64,000 bases of DNA from Strigamia acuminata (GCA_949358305.1 OX442314.1:44588581-44652580), one strand, 5' to 3'. Counted from the first letter of the stretch, positions 10,593-21,410 are shown. Numbers and translations: made by a program. Notes: generated from the sequence alone by a model not told the origin.

Positions 10593-10770
10593 GACCAAAC
10601 ATTTGAATCTAAAGGTGCATTTCATCAAACAAGAGATTGAGGACGGAAACATTATCGTGGAACATGTCGCAAGCGAGGACATGTTAGCAGACTTTTTAAC
10701 GAAGCCTTTAGCCGGACCTGCACTAAATGGAATACTAGAAGCATTAGGACTAAAGACTGTGGGGGAATAA
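10591..10770 (+). pseudogene. Detached C-terminus of the copia RNase H
   Basis: In the +1 frame relative to the polyprotein, codons from 10591 encode RTKH, then HFIK, then EHV and the copia signature ADFLTKPL, ending at TAA 10768-10770 just before the 3' LTR. This is the standard end of a copia polyprotein. The stretch 10565-10590 looks short and garbled against the usual 'CDN..A..LAKNP..H.RTKH' pattern, so a small deletion with frameshift is likely. Confidence 0.85.
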
Positions 10771-10875
10771 TGACTTTATTGTGTGCAGTGTTCATATTGA
10801 TAGTTTTTATATAATTGTGTTTATTAAGAAGTGTTCTTTTTGTGACGAAATCGAATTGTTGATTTTGGGGGAATT

Positions 10876-11082
10876 TGTTGGGATTATTTTGTGGAAAATC
10901 ACCACTTGATGTCGTTGTGCAATTAGTGTAGTTTGAGTTTTTTATATCCTGTGGTGACACTCCTACCATATATGGAGTGAACATCCTTCCTGTGTTTTTT
11001 CCCCACTCTTTCACTTGATGTAGAACAGTGAGGTTGCTCTAAACTGTATTAAACTTCAACCGTTTTTACTTGATTCATAACA
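10876..11082 (+). repeat. Copia 3' LTR
   Basis: 207 bp, same sequence as 6137-6343, preceded by a purine-rich tract (TTTTGGGGGAATT). It is followed by the target duplication TTTTG. Confidence 0.93.
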
Positions 11083-11608
11083 TTTTGTCCATTACATGCA
11101 CCATGCTTTGTTGGAATGACAACCAGTCACGTGCTCCTAACGAGACTAAAGAAATAGTTTTCTGTGAACAGCAAATGTAAGATGATGTTTTTCATTTAGT
11201 AAGTTTACATGGATACAGTTTTCACTGGATAAATAAGATTTCATTTTTCTGCAAAACAGGACACTGAATTCGCAAAAAAAATTAAATTTCTCTTTCTAAT
11301 TTGCGTGTGGTTTTTGCGCCAACATCTATTTTCTAGAAAATTTGAATTTTTCCCTCATCTTGGAAAACTGTGACCATGTAAACTTAGTAAATGCGACTTG
11401 AATGCTTGATTGGTGTCAACAGTCTCGAGATGCACCCATGAATTTCGCCCCAAAAAGACTGAAAAGAAAAAAAAATGTGCTGAAATTAATCAGAAAATCA
11501 TCGAAGTATTAAAAAATAATAATAAAAGCTACGCATTTGTCAAAAAGGTTCGAGACCATTAAAACATTAAAAAATAAAAACGATCATATTTAAATATTTA
11601 AAAATTAA
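11083..11608. other. Non-coding flank
   Basis: AT-rich sequence resuming the site interrupted by the copia element. Apart from homopolymer runs I see nothing that can be assigned. Confidence 0.4.
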
Positions 11609-11617
11609 GAAATCTAT

Positions 11618-11819
11618 GCAGAATGACGGTTTACGGGCGATCCGAAAAAACCAGCAAGGTGAGGTTCGCGGGGGGGTCAAGGGGGGGCGCAGCCCCCCCT
11701 TGTTAGCCCTTCTTGGGGTTTTAGTGTTATTATTAGTGCCGTTTTATGTCGCGATGAGTTGGCCGCGCGATGAATAGTCGTGGATTCTTTTCAGGTCGCC
11801 CGTAAACCGTCATTCTACC
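11618..11819. mobile_element. 202-bp Mutator-like MITE
   Basis: Terminal inverted repeats of at least 21 bp start AGAATGACGGTTTACGGG (11620 inward and 11816 inward). They are flanked by a 9-bp direct repeat GAAATCTAT at 11609-11617 and 11820-11828. A 9-bp target duplication is the hallmark of MULE elements. The interior has a G7/C7 hairpin around a GCGCAG loop (about 11682-11700). There is no coding capacity. Confidence 0.8.
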
Positions 11820-12468
11820 GAAATCTATTATGGGTTTTCAAGCAGGTTTTTAGCCCGAACACAATGAACAGGGTGATGTAAAGGCTATTACATTTCATCA
11901 AAGGATAAAAACTTACCTCGTTATAATTAGACACTACTGAAATTAGAATGAAAGACCCAAATTCAAAGTAACGTTCAAACTGAACCAACTCGACAAACAC
12001 AGCCCGTGCTTCAGCGGCCATGGATCAACGTGAACTACGGGGTTCACACACTTAAATCATGGTCATGTTTCTCAACAGAACTAATCTTTAAGCCCCCCAT
12101 CGTATGTACGGTAGCCTCGAAAGACTCTTGAAATGGACTGCATACAATATGCATCAAAAAGAACATTTGATGAATAGCATGTTTAACACTTATGCTTTTT
12201 CTCTTAGGGTTGGCAATTAATTCTATCCTTCTATTAGTAGCTTATTGAAAATGCATTGTCGGTGTTAGGCTTAGCCTCGCTTGGTGTCACCGCCCGCCCC
12301 CCACTTGACCAATTACACCGCCAGTGGGCAATCGCCAGACAAAGTCGCAGGGAGTGCTACGGACGACATGACGTTTGCACGACGTTCCCTAAAAACAGCC
12401 AATCATGGCCAAGCACCGTTATATTTAAATCCCTACTTTGTGCAATTCGAATGACAAGACACGTGTCG

Positions 12469-12543
12469 GTCGCATTTATTTCCTACTTTAAACAACTTTG
12501 ATGGCGCCATCAAAGTTGTTTAAAGGTAGGAAATAAATGCGAC
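12469..12543. repeat. Near-perfect palindrome over the start codon of the Chk1 duplicate
   Basis: Arms of 37 and 38 bases meet at GGC|GCC (12505/12506) and differ by one inserted C. The left arm matches the sequence around the real Chk1 start (TTTAAACAACTTTGATGGCG at 45053-45072); the right arm is its inverted copy. The structure looks like a template-switch (fold-back) event during duplication. Confidence 0.92.
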
Positions 12544-13137
12544 TTAGGAAAAATGAAACTCGTCCTGAACAAGAAAAGCAGAGAAGTGTTGGCAATGAAA
12601 ATCATCAAAATTAGTAAAGCGGGTGACTAGGTTTTTCGTGACGACGAACATCGAAGAAACCGTCGTCAAGTTGCACGAGGTTTCGCACAAGTTGAGTTAT
12701 GCCTTCAAACGAAACTCAATCGGATTGGTGACATTTGCAACTAGGGATCGGCGGGACGTTCAACTCGTCTTCAAAGCGTCGATTCTCGAGATGCAAGACG
12801 AGATTTTGGTCGATTTTCGCCTTTCTAAAGAAGACGGGCTCGAATTTAAGAGACATTTCCAGAAAATACGCGACCGTTTGGACACTATCATACCGAAAAA
12901 TCCCATAATCTCTAAAATCTCATAAAACTGTGTAAAATAAAATGTTGCACTAATAAAATATTAATCTAACTTTTGCCACTTTTGACGACTGCTAGAGATA
13001 AACCACAAACTGTCGCTTCCAATACGAAATGCACGATATGAACGAGACTATATGCAGGATGTTCAAATCTACTTACGTCTACTTAATACTAATGGTAGGC
13101 TACATACCGTATTACTCATCTTTAAGTCGCATGTCGG
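12501..13137 (+). pseudogene. Chk1 duplicate with the kinase domain deleted
   Basis: The sequence follows the intact gene at 45067 in pieces: the start region (inside the palindrome), codons of the first kinase strands (about 12548-12612), then a direct jump to the C-terminal conserved region and KA1 domain (about 12615-12925), and about 200 bp of matching 3' flank (to 13137). Roughly 900 bp, essentially the catalytic domain, are missing, and the two remaining parts are in different frames. The KA1 part is still open for about 100 codons (VTTNIEETVVK through FKRHFQKI), but the motif SKGDG has become SKEDG and no good ATG precedes it. Not expected to encode a kinase. Confidence 0.9.
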
Positions 13138-13555
13138 TGTAGTGCAGGGGTCGGCAACCTTTTGAGACGAAAGAGCCAAAAGTTGCAATTTACCTATGAC
13201 GCTCTAGTCGTCCAAAATGATTACTTTTGATGGAATTTTGGTGGGATTTTGTTTGTTGTTGCTTTATTTTAGCCAAAATTTTTATTTTTTATTACTTTAT
13301 TTTCTATTATTTTGGTGTTTAATCTAGGGACAGACAGACAGATATATTTCTATACAGAAAAGTGTAGAAGGGGTTTAGAAGTTTAGAAGTTAAGAAGTTT
13401 TTAATTGTTTAAATTGATGACAGTAATTTTGTTGATGACAGTAATTTTAGATGAAGAAAGAAGAAATTTACTGATGTATTACATAAATAATTTTTATTAA
13501 TAGACTTATTTGTCTATTAGACGTAAAACTTTAACTTATACAACTTGTTTTAAAT

Positions 13556-14624
13556 TCATCTGTAATTTCCAAATTGCAATTTGGCAATCTGTAGCTTAAA
13601 CTCAAGTTCCATTCTTTTTATTTCTAATGCAAGTTGTCTATTTTTTTCTTTTTCTTTGGACATTTTTTCTTCCTTGTGTCTTTCGTTTGCTTGTTCCCTC
13701 AAGTATTGCCGCTCTCTTTGTTCTTTTTCAAATTCCCACTTTTCCTTTTGAAAATTTAGTTTCTGCGATTCAATTTCCGCTAACGTATAAGTTTTCTTTT
13801 CTTGAATTTTCTCAATTATGTCATCATTGGTTGGCTTGACTTGTTCCTCCCTTTTTTTCCCATCAACTGCAAGCATTGCAAGTTGCAGTTTTCTCTTTTC
13901 CCGCTTTGTATCTGGCATCTGGTGGTCTTCATCTTCACTGAGGTCTTCGTCATTACTTTGTTCAGTAACTGAAGACTGGAAAAGTAATTCTGCAGAACTA
14001 GACATTGAGGGAATAGTTGTTGCTAATGTTGATGAAGCATTCCCTTCATAAAAAAATTAATTAATAAATTATATTTAAAAAAATTAGAAATCCCAACTAG
14101 GTTTACCTTGGTCCATAAACGCTTGCATGATGTAAAACCAAGGACACTTTTTTAACACCATACCTAAAATTAAAAAAAAAATAACTAGGTAGTATGATAA
14201 TAATTTAAATTGATAATAATGTGGTAATAAATTACTTTGAAAATATTCCTCTCCTTCTTCAGTCAACACACCGTGCCCTGTTTCTAATATCCATTTTTTG
14301 GTTTCAATGTAGGACTTCTTCAAAGAATTTTCCTTAGAAAATATGGTGGCTTCGGAACGGTCAGATAAGCCACATTCCCTGAACCATCTGATTAAATATT
14401 CCTTCTTCTTTTCACCAGGAGACTAACAAAATAAAAAAATTAATGAAGTAAATAAATAAATATTGCAGTAACGAGTTAATAGATGTATTTAATCTTACGT
14501 TTTTGTCACTTCCCATGCGGTTGTCTGCTAGCCATTGAGCCAGGAGAATATTTTCATCAATTGAGTAAGGTTCCTTTATCTTAGAAAATGGTATTTTTTT
14601 TACCCCATGTTGTTTTAATAAACA
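13556..14624 (-). other. Last four exons: 285-residue tail of unknown function on the P2X gene
   Basis: Exons 14624-14499, 14422-14236, 14163-14107 and 14043-13556 are joined by phase-compatible introns. The protein has a Trp/Leu-rich helical part ([31 protein letters not shown]), an acidic Ser-rich linker ([13 protein letters not shown]) and a Lys/Glu-rich coiled-coil end. There is no usable ATG before the last codons of the first of these exons, so translation must come from upstream. The P2X exon ending at 14696 is in the right phase (0) to supply it. If that splice is skipped, the P2X exon reads on for 26 codons to a stop at about 14615. The tail could instead belong to a separate gene whose first exon I cannot see. 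I do not recognise the domain. Confidence 0.6.
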
Positions 14625-17600
14625 CTATTAATAAACACTATAAAAAATTTAAAAATGTTGCATATTGGATAATAAATATATAAATGATTCGATACCATGC
14701 TATTAGTCACAATTAGATACTTCATCTGGCGGTACATTTCCCTTTCAGGTGCGACGTACAGCACGATCACGTCGCAGATTTTCATTGCCTGCAAAAGGTT
14801 AATTTTAACCACCGGTATTCAAGTAATGATTAATTAATTTTTCTTACAATAGACAAGAGTGCTAATCCAGATCCAATATTCACCATTAAAGGAATCACGT
14901 TGAACTTTCTACCTTGACCTTCTACAATTACTACGAACAGAATGCCGTAAGCCTTGTAAAGAGTTCGATTTGTGTCGCTGTAGTAATGGGCGAAGCTAAA
15001 AATTGATTGGAAATATATAGTTAGAAACATAAAATTCAACGATTTTTATTTCAGTACCGAAAATTCAAACCTGCAGCGATTGTAACGTCGGGATTATCCA
15101 TTCTTCGAAATTTGTAATCTGGTTTGCATTTACTAATAGAGAAATCCAAATTGCAATCCCAGGTTATGATTATTCCCATCACTGCTCCCTACAAATTTTT
15201 GCATAAATAATGAAAACGATATTATCGATTGTGACGGCCATGCTCGTCGCCAGGGCAACTAGGGGACCAGTTACCCTAATGTGGAACGCAGGCTCACGTA
15301 AATGACGAGACAAGGACTCCAGATTGTTGGGTTGGTGGCCATTAATCCGTTGTCTAGGGGTCGAAATCCCAGACTACTAATGTGCTAGCTGTGCTGCTTG
15401 GGCACGCAATACCACAACCGTAGTCGGTATGCTTGACTATTCTGCCGTATTTACCTATGACCCATACAACCGCTCATGGAGGCTGTGGTGGACACAACAT
15501 CTCACCACTGGGCGTCTCAGTGGTGAATAGGGAGGACATGGAGCAGCGCAGGGCACGACTGCTTTTGCTGGCTTTACAACCACCTCTCTCTTCTCCCCTC
15601 AACTCCCTAAACCACTCCTTCCCCTCATTAGGTCGTACTGCTCCGCAAGGGAGAGATGCAGTGTGTGGCAGTGACTCAGGTCACCCTTGGAAAAGGGTTT
15701 AGTGTTTGAATGTTGTGATGGCAGCGAGATACCAAGCGCAAACCATAGTGTGGTTTTTGCAATCAAAGCTGGTTTTGGATTTTACAACAAACTTCAAAAT
15801 GGATGGCAGTTAATTCTTCATATGCTTGCTTATCTCTTGTTTTTGCTGCTAATGGAAACACCAAAAGCCAAGCACAAACAAGTAATCGTCATATGACAAC
15901 TTACCAACGTTGCCAATTGTGTATAATTCTGATTGGCTTGTTCTACGATTGTGGAAAGTTTAAAAATAGGACAACGTTGATGCTCGTGTTCATCATGGAC
16001 ACATGTGTGCAGATACTTTGAAATATTAGCTGCCTGCAATGTGTTACGTCTAAAAGAAATGAAAAAAAGAAATTATTGCTTAACTTTCTCCCCACTGGTA
16101 CAAGTACAGGTCAAAACATGCTATTACGAACAGGTAGCGAGAGTTCGTAACGAGTATTTTGTAATAACAATTATGTTCGTTTTTCGATAAAAACCTAAGA
16201 AATTTAAGAAACACAATTGAATGTATTTCTCATGATTTTCACATTTGGCATGTATTACCTCAAAATTTTGACCTTTTAAAGAATTTTCTCATTTACTTTC
16301 TTAATTTTTTTTTCATAATTTTAACGGTTTTAAGAATTTTCACATAATTTTGAAGTTTTGAAGTGTATTTTCTTAAGAATCCTGTAATGGACGGATGCCA
16401 CGTGGTCAGGAAAAGGCCACGAGATGCTGGGCGCAACACACGCGATAAGATTTACTACAAAATACATAAAAGACACAAGTTTAGTTTTGGTTATAGCTTT
16501 ATTGTTGTCTAGGGGAATGATTTAGGTGTCGCACAGTGCATTTTCCAATGTGATGGCTGCATGGCAGCTGTCCCTAATCAGACCGCATGTCATGGCGTCC
16601 ATTGGGCCTCATGACACGTGTGGTCGGTATTACACTTTTGCCATGCGACCGTAAGATTCACGGAAAACATGCGACGGATGCGGCCACCACGGACACTCAA
16701 GTCCCGTCAAGCGACAGAGTCGTCACACCGGAATGCGATTGTTTGCCTTTGTGGTTGATGAACAACTCTTTGGGCACTACGGGGCCCACCACTTCCAGAA
16801 GATCACTTCCAGGACCTTGTTGGTTGATTCTAGGGTCTGTAGCAAGCGCAAGAGAGGTGGGGGAGACCACAGCAGGCGCGCCAGCTGAACCAAGTGTATT
16901 GTGCTGCAGAGTAGTGATCAGCGCGCAGGGGCAGTTGGTTACAAATTTTTATACATTTTATCAGTTCTGATGTGCAACAAAATGCTTCATAATGAAAAGA
17001 ATATACACATAAAAAGGTCAAAATATTGAGAAAAACACTTAAAATCGTCAAAATCATAAGAAAATGAGGCCATTTTAACCGGAAATGTTCGCAATAACAA
17101 AGTATTTCCGTTATAGCTGGTGCATTTCCGGTTCGTTTCAGTGAAATTTCTTAATAACAAAATTTGTTACGACGAAATAATTAAACATGAGAGAAATAGA
17201 ACGGACTAGCAAAATAAAGATTCGTTACAGCGAGGAATTCGTTATTATACGGTATTCGCAATAGCAAGGTTCTACTTGTACTATTATTTTTAAATAATTT
17301 CTTCTTTACGTTTTATAGTTGGGCCATTTGTTGAATGAAATGCTGTTTTTGATGAGAACAGTGAAGTGCTCAGTCCCTTCTAACAACGGACGTTTATCAC
17401 TGAAAAATCACAACGTAACAATTGAACCAATTCATCTACGTTGTACGGTAAGCCACTTACTACGGAGGCTGCAATTTATTAACCTCTAAAGGATGCCAAG
17501 CATGGACTTCACACGTATCGTACGTATCATTGTAATTAACACAAACACCTGTCATAACCCCGTTCGATTCAGCCGATGTTTTCCCGCTGATGCAAATATT

Positions 17601-18228
17601 TGGATCGCCATTACAGATAGTTTCATCAACAACAGGAAACTACATTCAAAGAAAAACAGATACAAAACAATCAAACAAATGCAATTTCTATTAACAAATC
17701 GAATTGAATAACCGTGGCGGTCTTTCCTAATGTTTGATTCGGCGTGATAATTGCGTTGGTCATGACGAAAAATGCTCCATTTTCCTGTCATTTGAAAACA
17801 AGAAAATCGTGATAAATTTAACGCAATTAATTTAATTAAACAAACCTGTGGCGGAATGACATAGTCGGCTACATCCCACACCCTGTCGTACGCTCTCCTC
17901 GTCATTCTGTTCAACAAGCTCGGATTCCCGGCGCGTTTAGTGTAAACGGCGCCCTTCACTTTGCTTGTGACTGAACTTTCCAACGGACTGGTCGCTTGGT
18001 AGCCATTATTGTATATAATCACCCAACTATCGAAACAACAGCAAAAAAAAAGTTGATTAACTCATTCGTAATGTGATCGATTAGTATTTACCCAATTATG
18101 TAAATAAGAATGGCTAGCTGAATGAGTCGATTAATCACGCCGATTAGTTTCGACTTGATGTGGACAATTTTCCGTGTGTTGTATTCAAATAAAACAGAGC
18201 GAACTATAGACGAAAATTTCGAACCCAT
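13556..18228 (-). CDS. P2RX: P2X-type ATP-gated cation channel with a long C-terminal extension, 13 exons
   Basis: Trimeric plasma-membrane channel opened by extracellular ATP. Exons (minus): 18228-18092, 18026-17846, 17784-17713, 17639-17461, 17399-17310, 16049-15905, 15188-15058, 14995-14848, 14788-14696, 14624-14499, 14422-14236, 14163-14107, 14043-13556. All have GT-AG borders and matching phases; the sum is 2034 nt (677 aa). Visible family motifs: N-terminal YNTRK (YxTxK/R site), first membrane helix, VTSKVKG (two ATP-contacting lysines), SNGV.TG, LNFRFA and LYKAYG (Asn-Phe-Arg and Lys of the ATP site), second helix after [10 protein letters not shown], and YRQMK (YxxxK trafficking motif). 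Eight of ten ectodomain cysteines are present. The first nine exons (392 aa) are a complete P2X; the last four are an unidentified tail. Introns hold repeats. Confidence 0.92.
15235..15700. repeat. Dispersed repeat in a P2X intron
   Basis: The block around 15480-15660 ('gctgtggtggacacaacatc', then 'ctcagtggtgaatag') has a diverged partner at 20825-21060. A stretch GGGGTCGAAATCCCAG at about 15357 resembles a polymerase III B box, which would fit a SINE, but no clear A box was found. Non-coding. Confidence 0.5.
16096..17285. mobile_element. Possible pogo/Tigger-like non-autonomous element in a P2X intron
   Basis: The ends share inverted motifs 'tacaagta' and 'gctattRcgaa', and the right end (gcaaggttctacttgta on +) resembles the inverted repeats of Tigger/jerky transposons. 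The middle (16380-16960) includes sequence with a relative at 56880-56950. No transposase frame. Tentative, because the inverted match is imperfect. Confidence 0.35.
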
Positions 18229-18575
18229 CACACTCCGACATTGAAAAGATAAAAGGGCGAATAATGTGAAACAGCCACTTTTATCTCACCGAGCGATATA
18301 GAAAATATTAAGATCGTGGGCGCCATTTGCAACAACAACTACGAGACGTGGTGCGACACCTGTGAATTGAATTGACGACCAAACTGCACGCGATTTATTC
18401 TGGCAACAAAAAATAACAACAATTCTGCTTTTTGAAATAATAATAATGACTGCCTGCTTCTATAGCATAATTATTTTACTTATTATTATTTTGTTTCCAT
18501 TGCAATTGTGCACACTAGGTGATGCACAGTTCAGTATAGCATCAAGACACCGGTCGCAGACTATAGTACCTTATA
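18229..18575. promoter_or_regulatory. Upstream region of the P2X gene
   Basis: About 350 bp between the P2X start and the LTR sequence. It carries GATA-like sites (AGATAAAAGG near 18247 and TTTTATCT near 18280 on +) but no clear TATA box. It must contain the promoter if the annotated ATG is right; this is an inference from position. Confidence 0.3.
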
Positions 18576-19263
18576 AACTGTGTGGTGACCCAGTTGGGTG
18601 ATTGTCTCCCTGAGCAGATATCATCCTTCTGAGTCACTGTAGTGGACGGGTCGTTCCCCTAGCGCTGGCTCCGCCTCCCCCCCCTGGGAAGCGGCTGCCC
18701 CGAGGGGAGTGAGGTGGCTGGTAGTCAGCCCCCATTGGCTGTATCTGGCCCCTCACCCCAGTGTATAAATGGTGGAGTTTCCCGCCTAAAGTCAGAACTT
18801 ACACAAACGACACCAAGAACACAGCAACTACCTCACCATCAGGCCAACTTCAAGTACAAGTTAGGATTGATTGAGGATCGCTGAGTAAAGTGCAACTGTA
18901 ACTCTCACAAATTTATCTGAGAACTATTCCAGCGAAAGCCAGAGAATAGTCCTAGTGAATTCACACCGAATAATCGCCCTACGATTATTCCGCCACCGAA
19001 GTGTCTGAGCGCTTTGTAAGGAACTTCCTGTTCCTGGACGAAGCCTTGAGACGCTAACCATAATCCCTAGACAACAGGCACGGATAGAAGACTCGAAAGA
19101 GCATTCCACCGCGTCCGTGAACGACGAATCCGTGACCGTGACGAATTAACGACAACTCGAGACGCCACCATTGTTCTGCCGACCACGCGGAACTGAGGAC
19201 GACATCTTGAGAAATCCTTTGTTCAACTCTGACCAAGTCGACTCTAGAATTGTTACTGAGTGT
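18576..19263 (+). repeat. Older LTR fragment interrupted by a younger solo LTR
   Basis: The start TGTGTGGTGACCC resembles other LTR starts here, a TATA box lies at about 18771 (GTATAAATGG), and the tail has the Ser/Arg-codon-like 5' leader composition seen in the other Gypsy LTRs. The 1389-bp solo LTR at 19264 is inserted into it, and the sequence resumes at 20657. The right-hand end was not located. Assignment rests on layout, not on a matching partner. Confidence 0.45.
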
Positions 19264-20652
19264 TGTGGTGACCCTGAGCCACTTTTATTCAATTTTATGT
19301 TTTTTTATTTAATAAAAGAATCACCACGAAAGAAGTTGTATTTACATTTTATTTTGGTAATATTTGTGTTTGGCACACGCCAAACAATTACAGAATTAGG
19401 GGAGAAAATCCTCCCCTAGCACGGCTCACCCCAATATTGTGTGGGGTGAGGCGTTAATTAACCGCTTAGTGAGGCAAAATCCTTTGTCTCACTAAATTAC
19501 GACGTCTGCGCAGCATCCGCTGCGCATATTTGAAGCGTGCCTGGCACACGCCACCCTTCCCATAGCCAACGGTTATGGTGCAATAATAACGGCTTTTGGC
19601 GCAACAAAATCCTTTGTTGTGCCAAAATCAATAATCTGCACATATTTCATGCGCAGATTTCGAGAGTGTATAAAACCCCAAATTTTGGCGGTTTGGCCCA
19701 CTCTTGACACTGACACACCAACAACAAACAACCCACATGATCATCACTGAAGAACTTCAAACAAAAGGATTCCAAGTGCTGACCGGGTTTACACGTTTTG
19801 GTGAGTTGAGAGACATTGCTGTTTTCACTGAATAAATTCGGTGGAACCAGCCACATTTGCGTACAGAACACGAATTTCGGGAAACGCCCGAGAAACCAGC
19901 TCACCCGCCGCCGTCGAGTCGCGTTGACTTGTTCCGTGATTCGCCTCTGTCGATCGAGCAACCCGTCGCCGTCAACCATCGTGAGAAGACAGTGAACCAC
20001 CTGCGAGCTTTACTCCGGAGTTCACTGTTCCATCGCCATCGTACGAGCGAAGGAAATTTGTTCCCGCTCGTTGTCAACCATTGTGAGTCTCGTCCGACTT
20101 GTTCTGAGACTCATCGTCGTCGTCAACGGCAAACTTCTCGTAGAGAATCGTCGCCGCTATCTGTAAACCACCTGCGAGCTTTACTCCGGAGTTTACAGAT
20201 AAAAGTAGCTGTTCTTCAACGAGAAATAATATTTCTCAGGCGAGTCCGACTCGCCATTTTCCAAGCGCAACAAGCAGCCGTTTGTTGCGCGCCAAACACT
20301 CGCGCCCAACGATCAACCGTCGTTGTTGGCGCCTTTTTCCTTTGTTTCAAGTGAGCGTAACCGTTTCACTTGACTCATTTCCCATTCCTTTTCTCTTTTT
20401 CTCCCTAGTTTTAACTGCTGATTCTAGTAAATTCATTAACTATATTTCCTTTAATTATATTTGTAATTTTCGCATAAATAAAACATTTTTGTATTTTATT
20501 CAATTCAAACTGTCGTTTTCCTTTCATAAAATTACCCCTAGACACCACACAGGCAACCGAGTTTAAGGCCTATAAACAGCATCTCACTTGCGAGCCGCTC
20601 CTAACAAGGTGAGTATTTGTTTCAGAGTGAAAAATCCCGGAGGATCGCAACA
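19264..20652 (+). repeat. Solo LTR (1389 bp) with 4-bp target duplication
   Basis: It starts TGTGGTGACCC and ends GGATCGCAACA, and is flanked by GTGT on both sides (19260-19263 and 20653-20656). It contains a TATA box (about 19671, TGTATAAAAC), AATAAA signals near 20480, and the same palindromic 'cacaccaa' and 'aacggttatggtgcaata' motifs as the Gypsy LTRs at 2658 and 30165. No internal region remains, so it was left by LTR-LTR recombination. Its 3' third matches the fragment at 54125-54646. Confidence 0.88.
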
Positions 20653-20656
20653 GTGT

Positions 20657-21201
20657 ATTTAAGGCATAACGCCTATTTAATAAACCATTTGTTCATTTAC
20701 ATACATTTAGTATTCATTTGGGTATTTACATAATAGATCACAGGTAGTTGCACATTGACCAGAACCAAATGATAAATTTGTGCCCTGATAATATGTGCTA
20801 GGCTAGCCGCCGACAAAACATCAGACTGAATAGAGCTGTGGTGGATCCAACATCTCACCATTGAGCCACAGTGGTGAATAGACAAGAGAGCAGAAGTCGC
20901 ACAGAGCACAACTGCTCTTGCTGACTTCACAGTAACTTCTCTACACGTCTGTCTCGGTAGAGACCCAACGTTCTTCTCTCCCTACACCACTCAGATCCCT
21001 CCTTCCTCTCACTAAGTTGAACCAACTCCGCGAGAAGGGTGACCTTGGGATATCCGGATGAGAAGAGAATTGGATCAAACTATACATATGAACATGTTCA
21101 CGGATGACCCAATCTACGTTTATCATGAAAACTTTAATGAGCATGTTTGCTGAGGACAAACTTCAGGTAATTAAATATTATTCATAGCCAATAGTGTAAA
21201 A
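20657..21201. repeat. Remainder of the older LTR, then a dispersed repeat
   Basis: The first part contains AATAAA (about 20680) and continues the sequence interrupted at 19263. The block 20825-21060 is the diverged partner of 15480-15660. No gene seen. Confidence 0.45.
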
Positions 21202-21206
21202 ATTAT

Positions 21207-21390
21207 TGCTGTGTTCGGCTTCACTGCATATCTGTGTAGTGACCGCCAGGTTTTACTTGGGCGCTGTACCCCCAGCGCCACCTATGTATTTGCATACAAA
21301 TAAATATCACTTGTTAGTTTAACCTCACCAAGACTGTCCGTTATTTCTGACCACCATTCTTATGAATAACTATTAGTAAGATATATACTA
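21207..21390 (+). repeat. 5' LTR of the Mag-like element
   Basis: 184 bp. It differs from the 3' LTR at three positions (for example CTGTACCCCC against CTGTAGCCCC), which dates the insertion as older than the copia and 30-42 kb insertions. Confidence 0.93.
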
Positions 21391-21392
21391 AA

Positions 21393-21410
21393 TGGCGACA
21401 AGATAGGATC
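21393..21410 (+). other. Primer binding site of the Mag-like element
   Basis: TGGCGACAAGATAGGATC begins two bases after the LTR with the TGG expected for a tRNA CCA end. I do not assign the tRNA. Confidence 0.55.

Larger units (their letters stand above)
6137..11082 (+). mobile_element. Complete Ty1/copia LTR retrotransposon
   Basis: It comprises a 207-bp 5' LTR (6137-6343), a primer site, one long gag-pol frame, a purine tract just before 10876 and a 207-bp 3' LTR (10876-11082). The LTRs look identical base for base, and a 5-bp target duplication TTTTG flanks the element (6132-6136 and 11083-11087). The insertion is therefore recent. It is inactivated, or at least impaired, by a frame break close to the end of RNase H. 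Confidence 0.95.

Noticed and set aside
15340-15375. tRNA gene suggested by a B-box-like GGTCGAAATCC
   Set aside because: No cloverleaf could be drawn and no A box at the right distance; at most a SINE remnant.
19857-20354. 165-aa Arg-rich ORF in the solo LTR
   Set aside because: Leader-like LTR sequence; low complexity and not conserved as protein in the related LTR at 54125.
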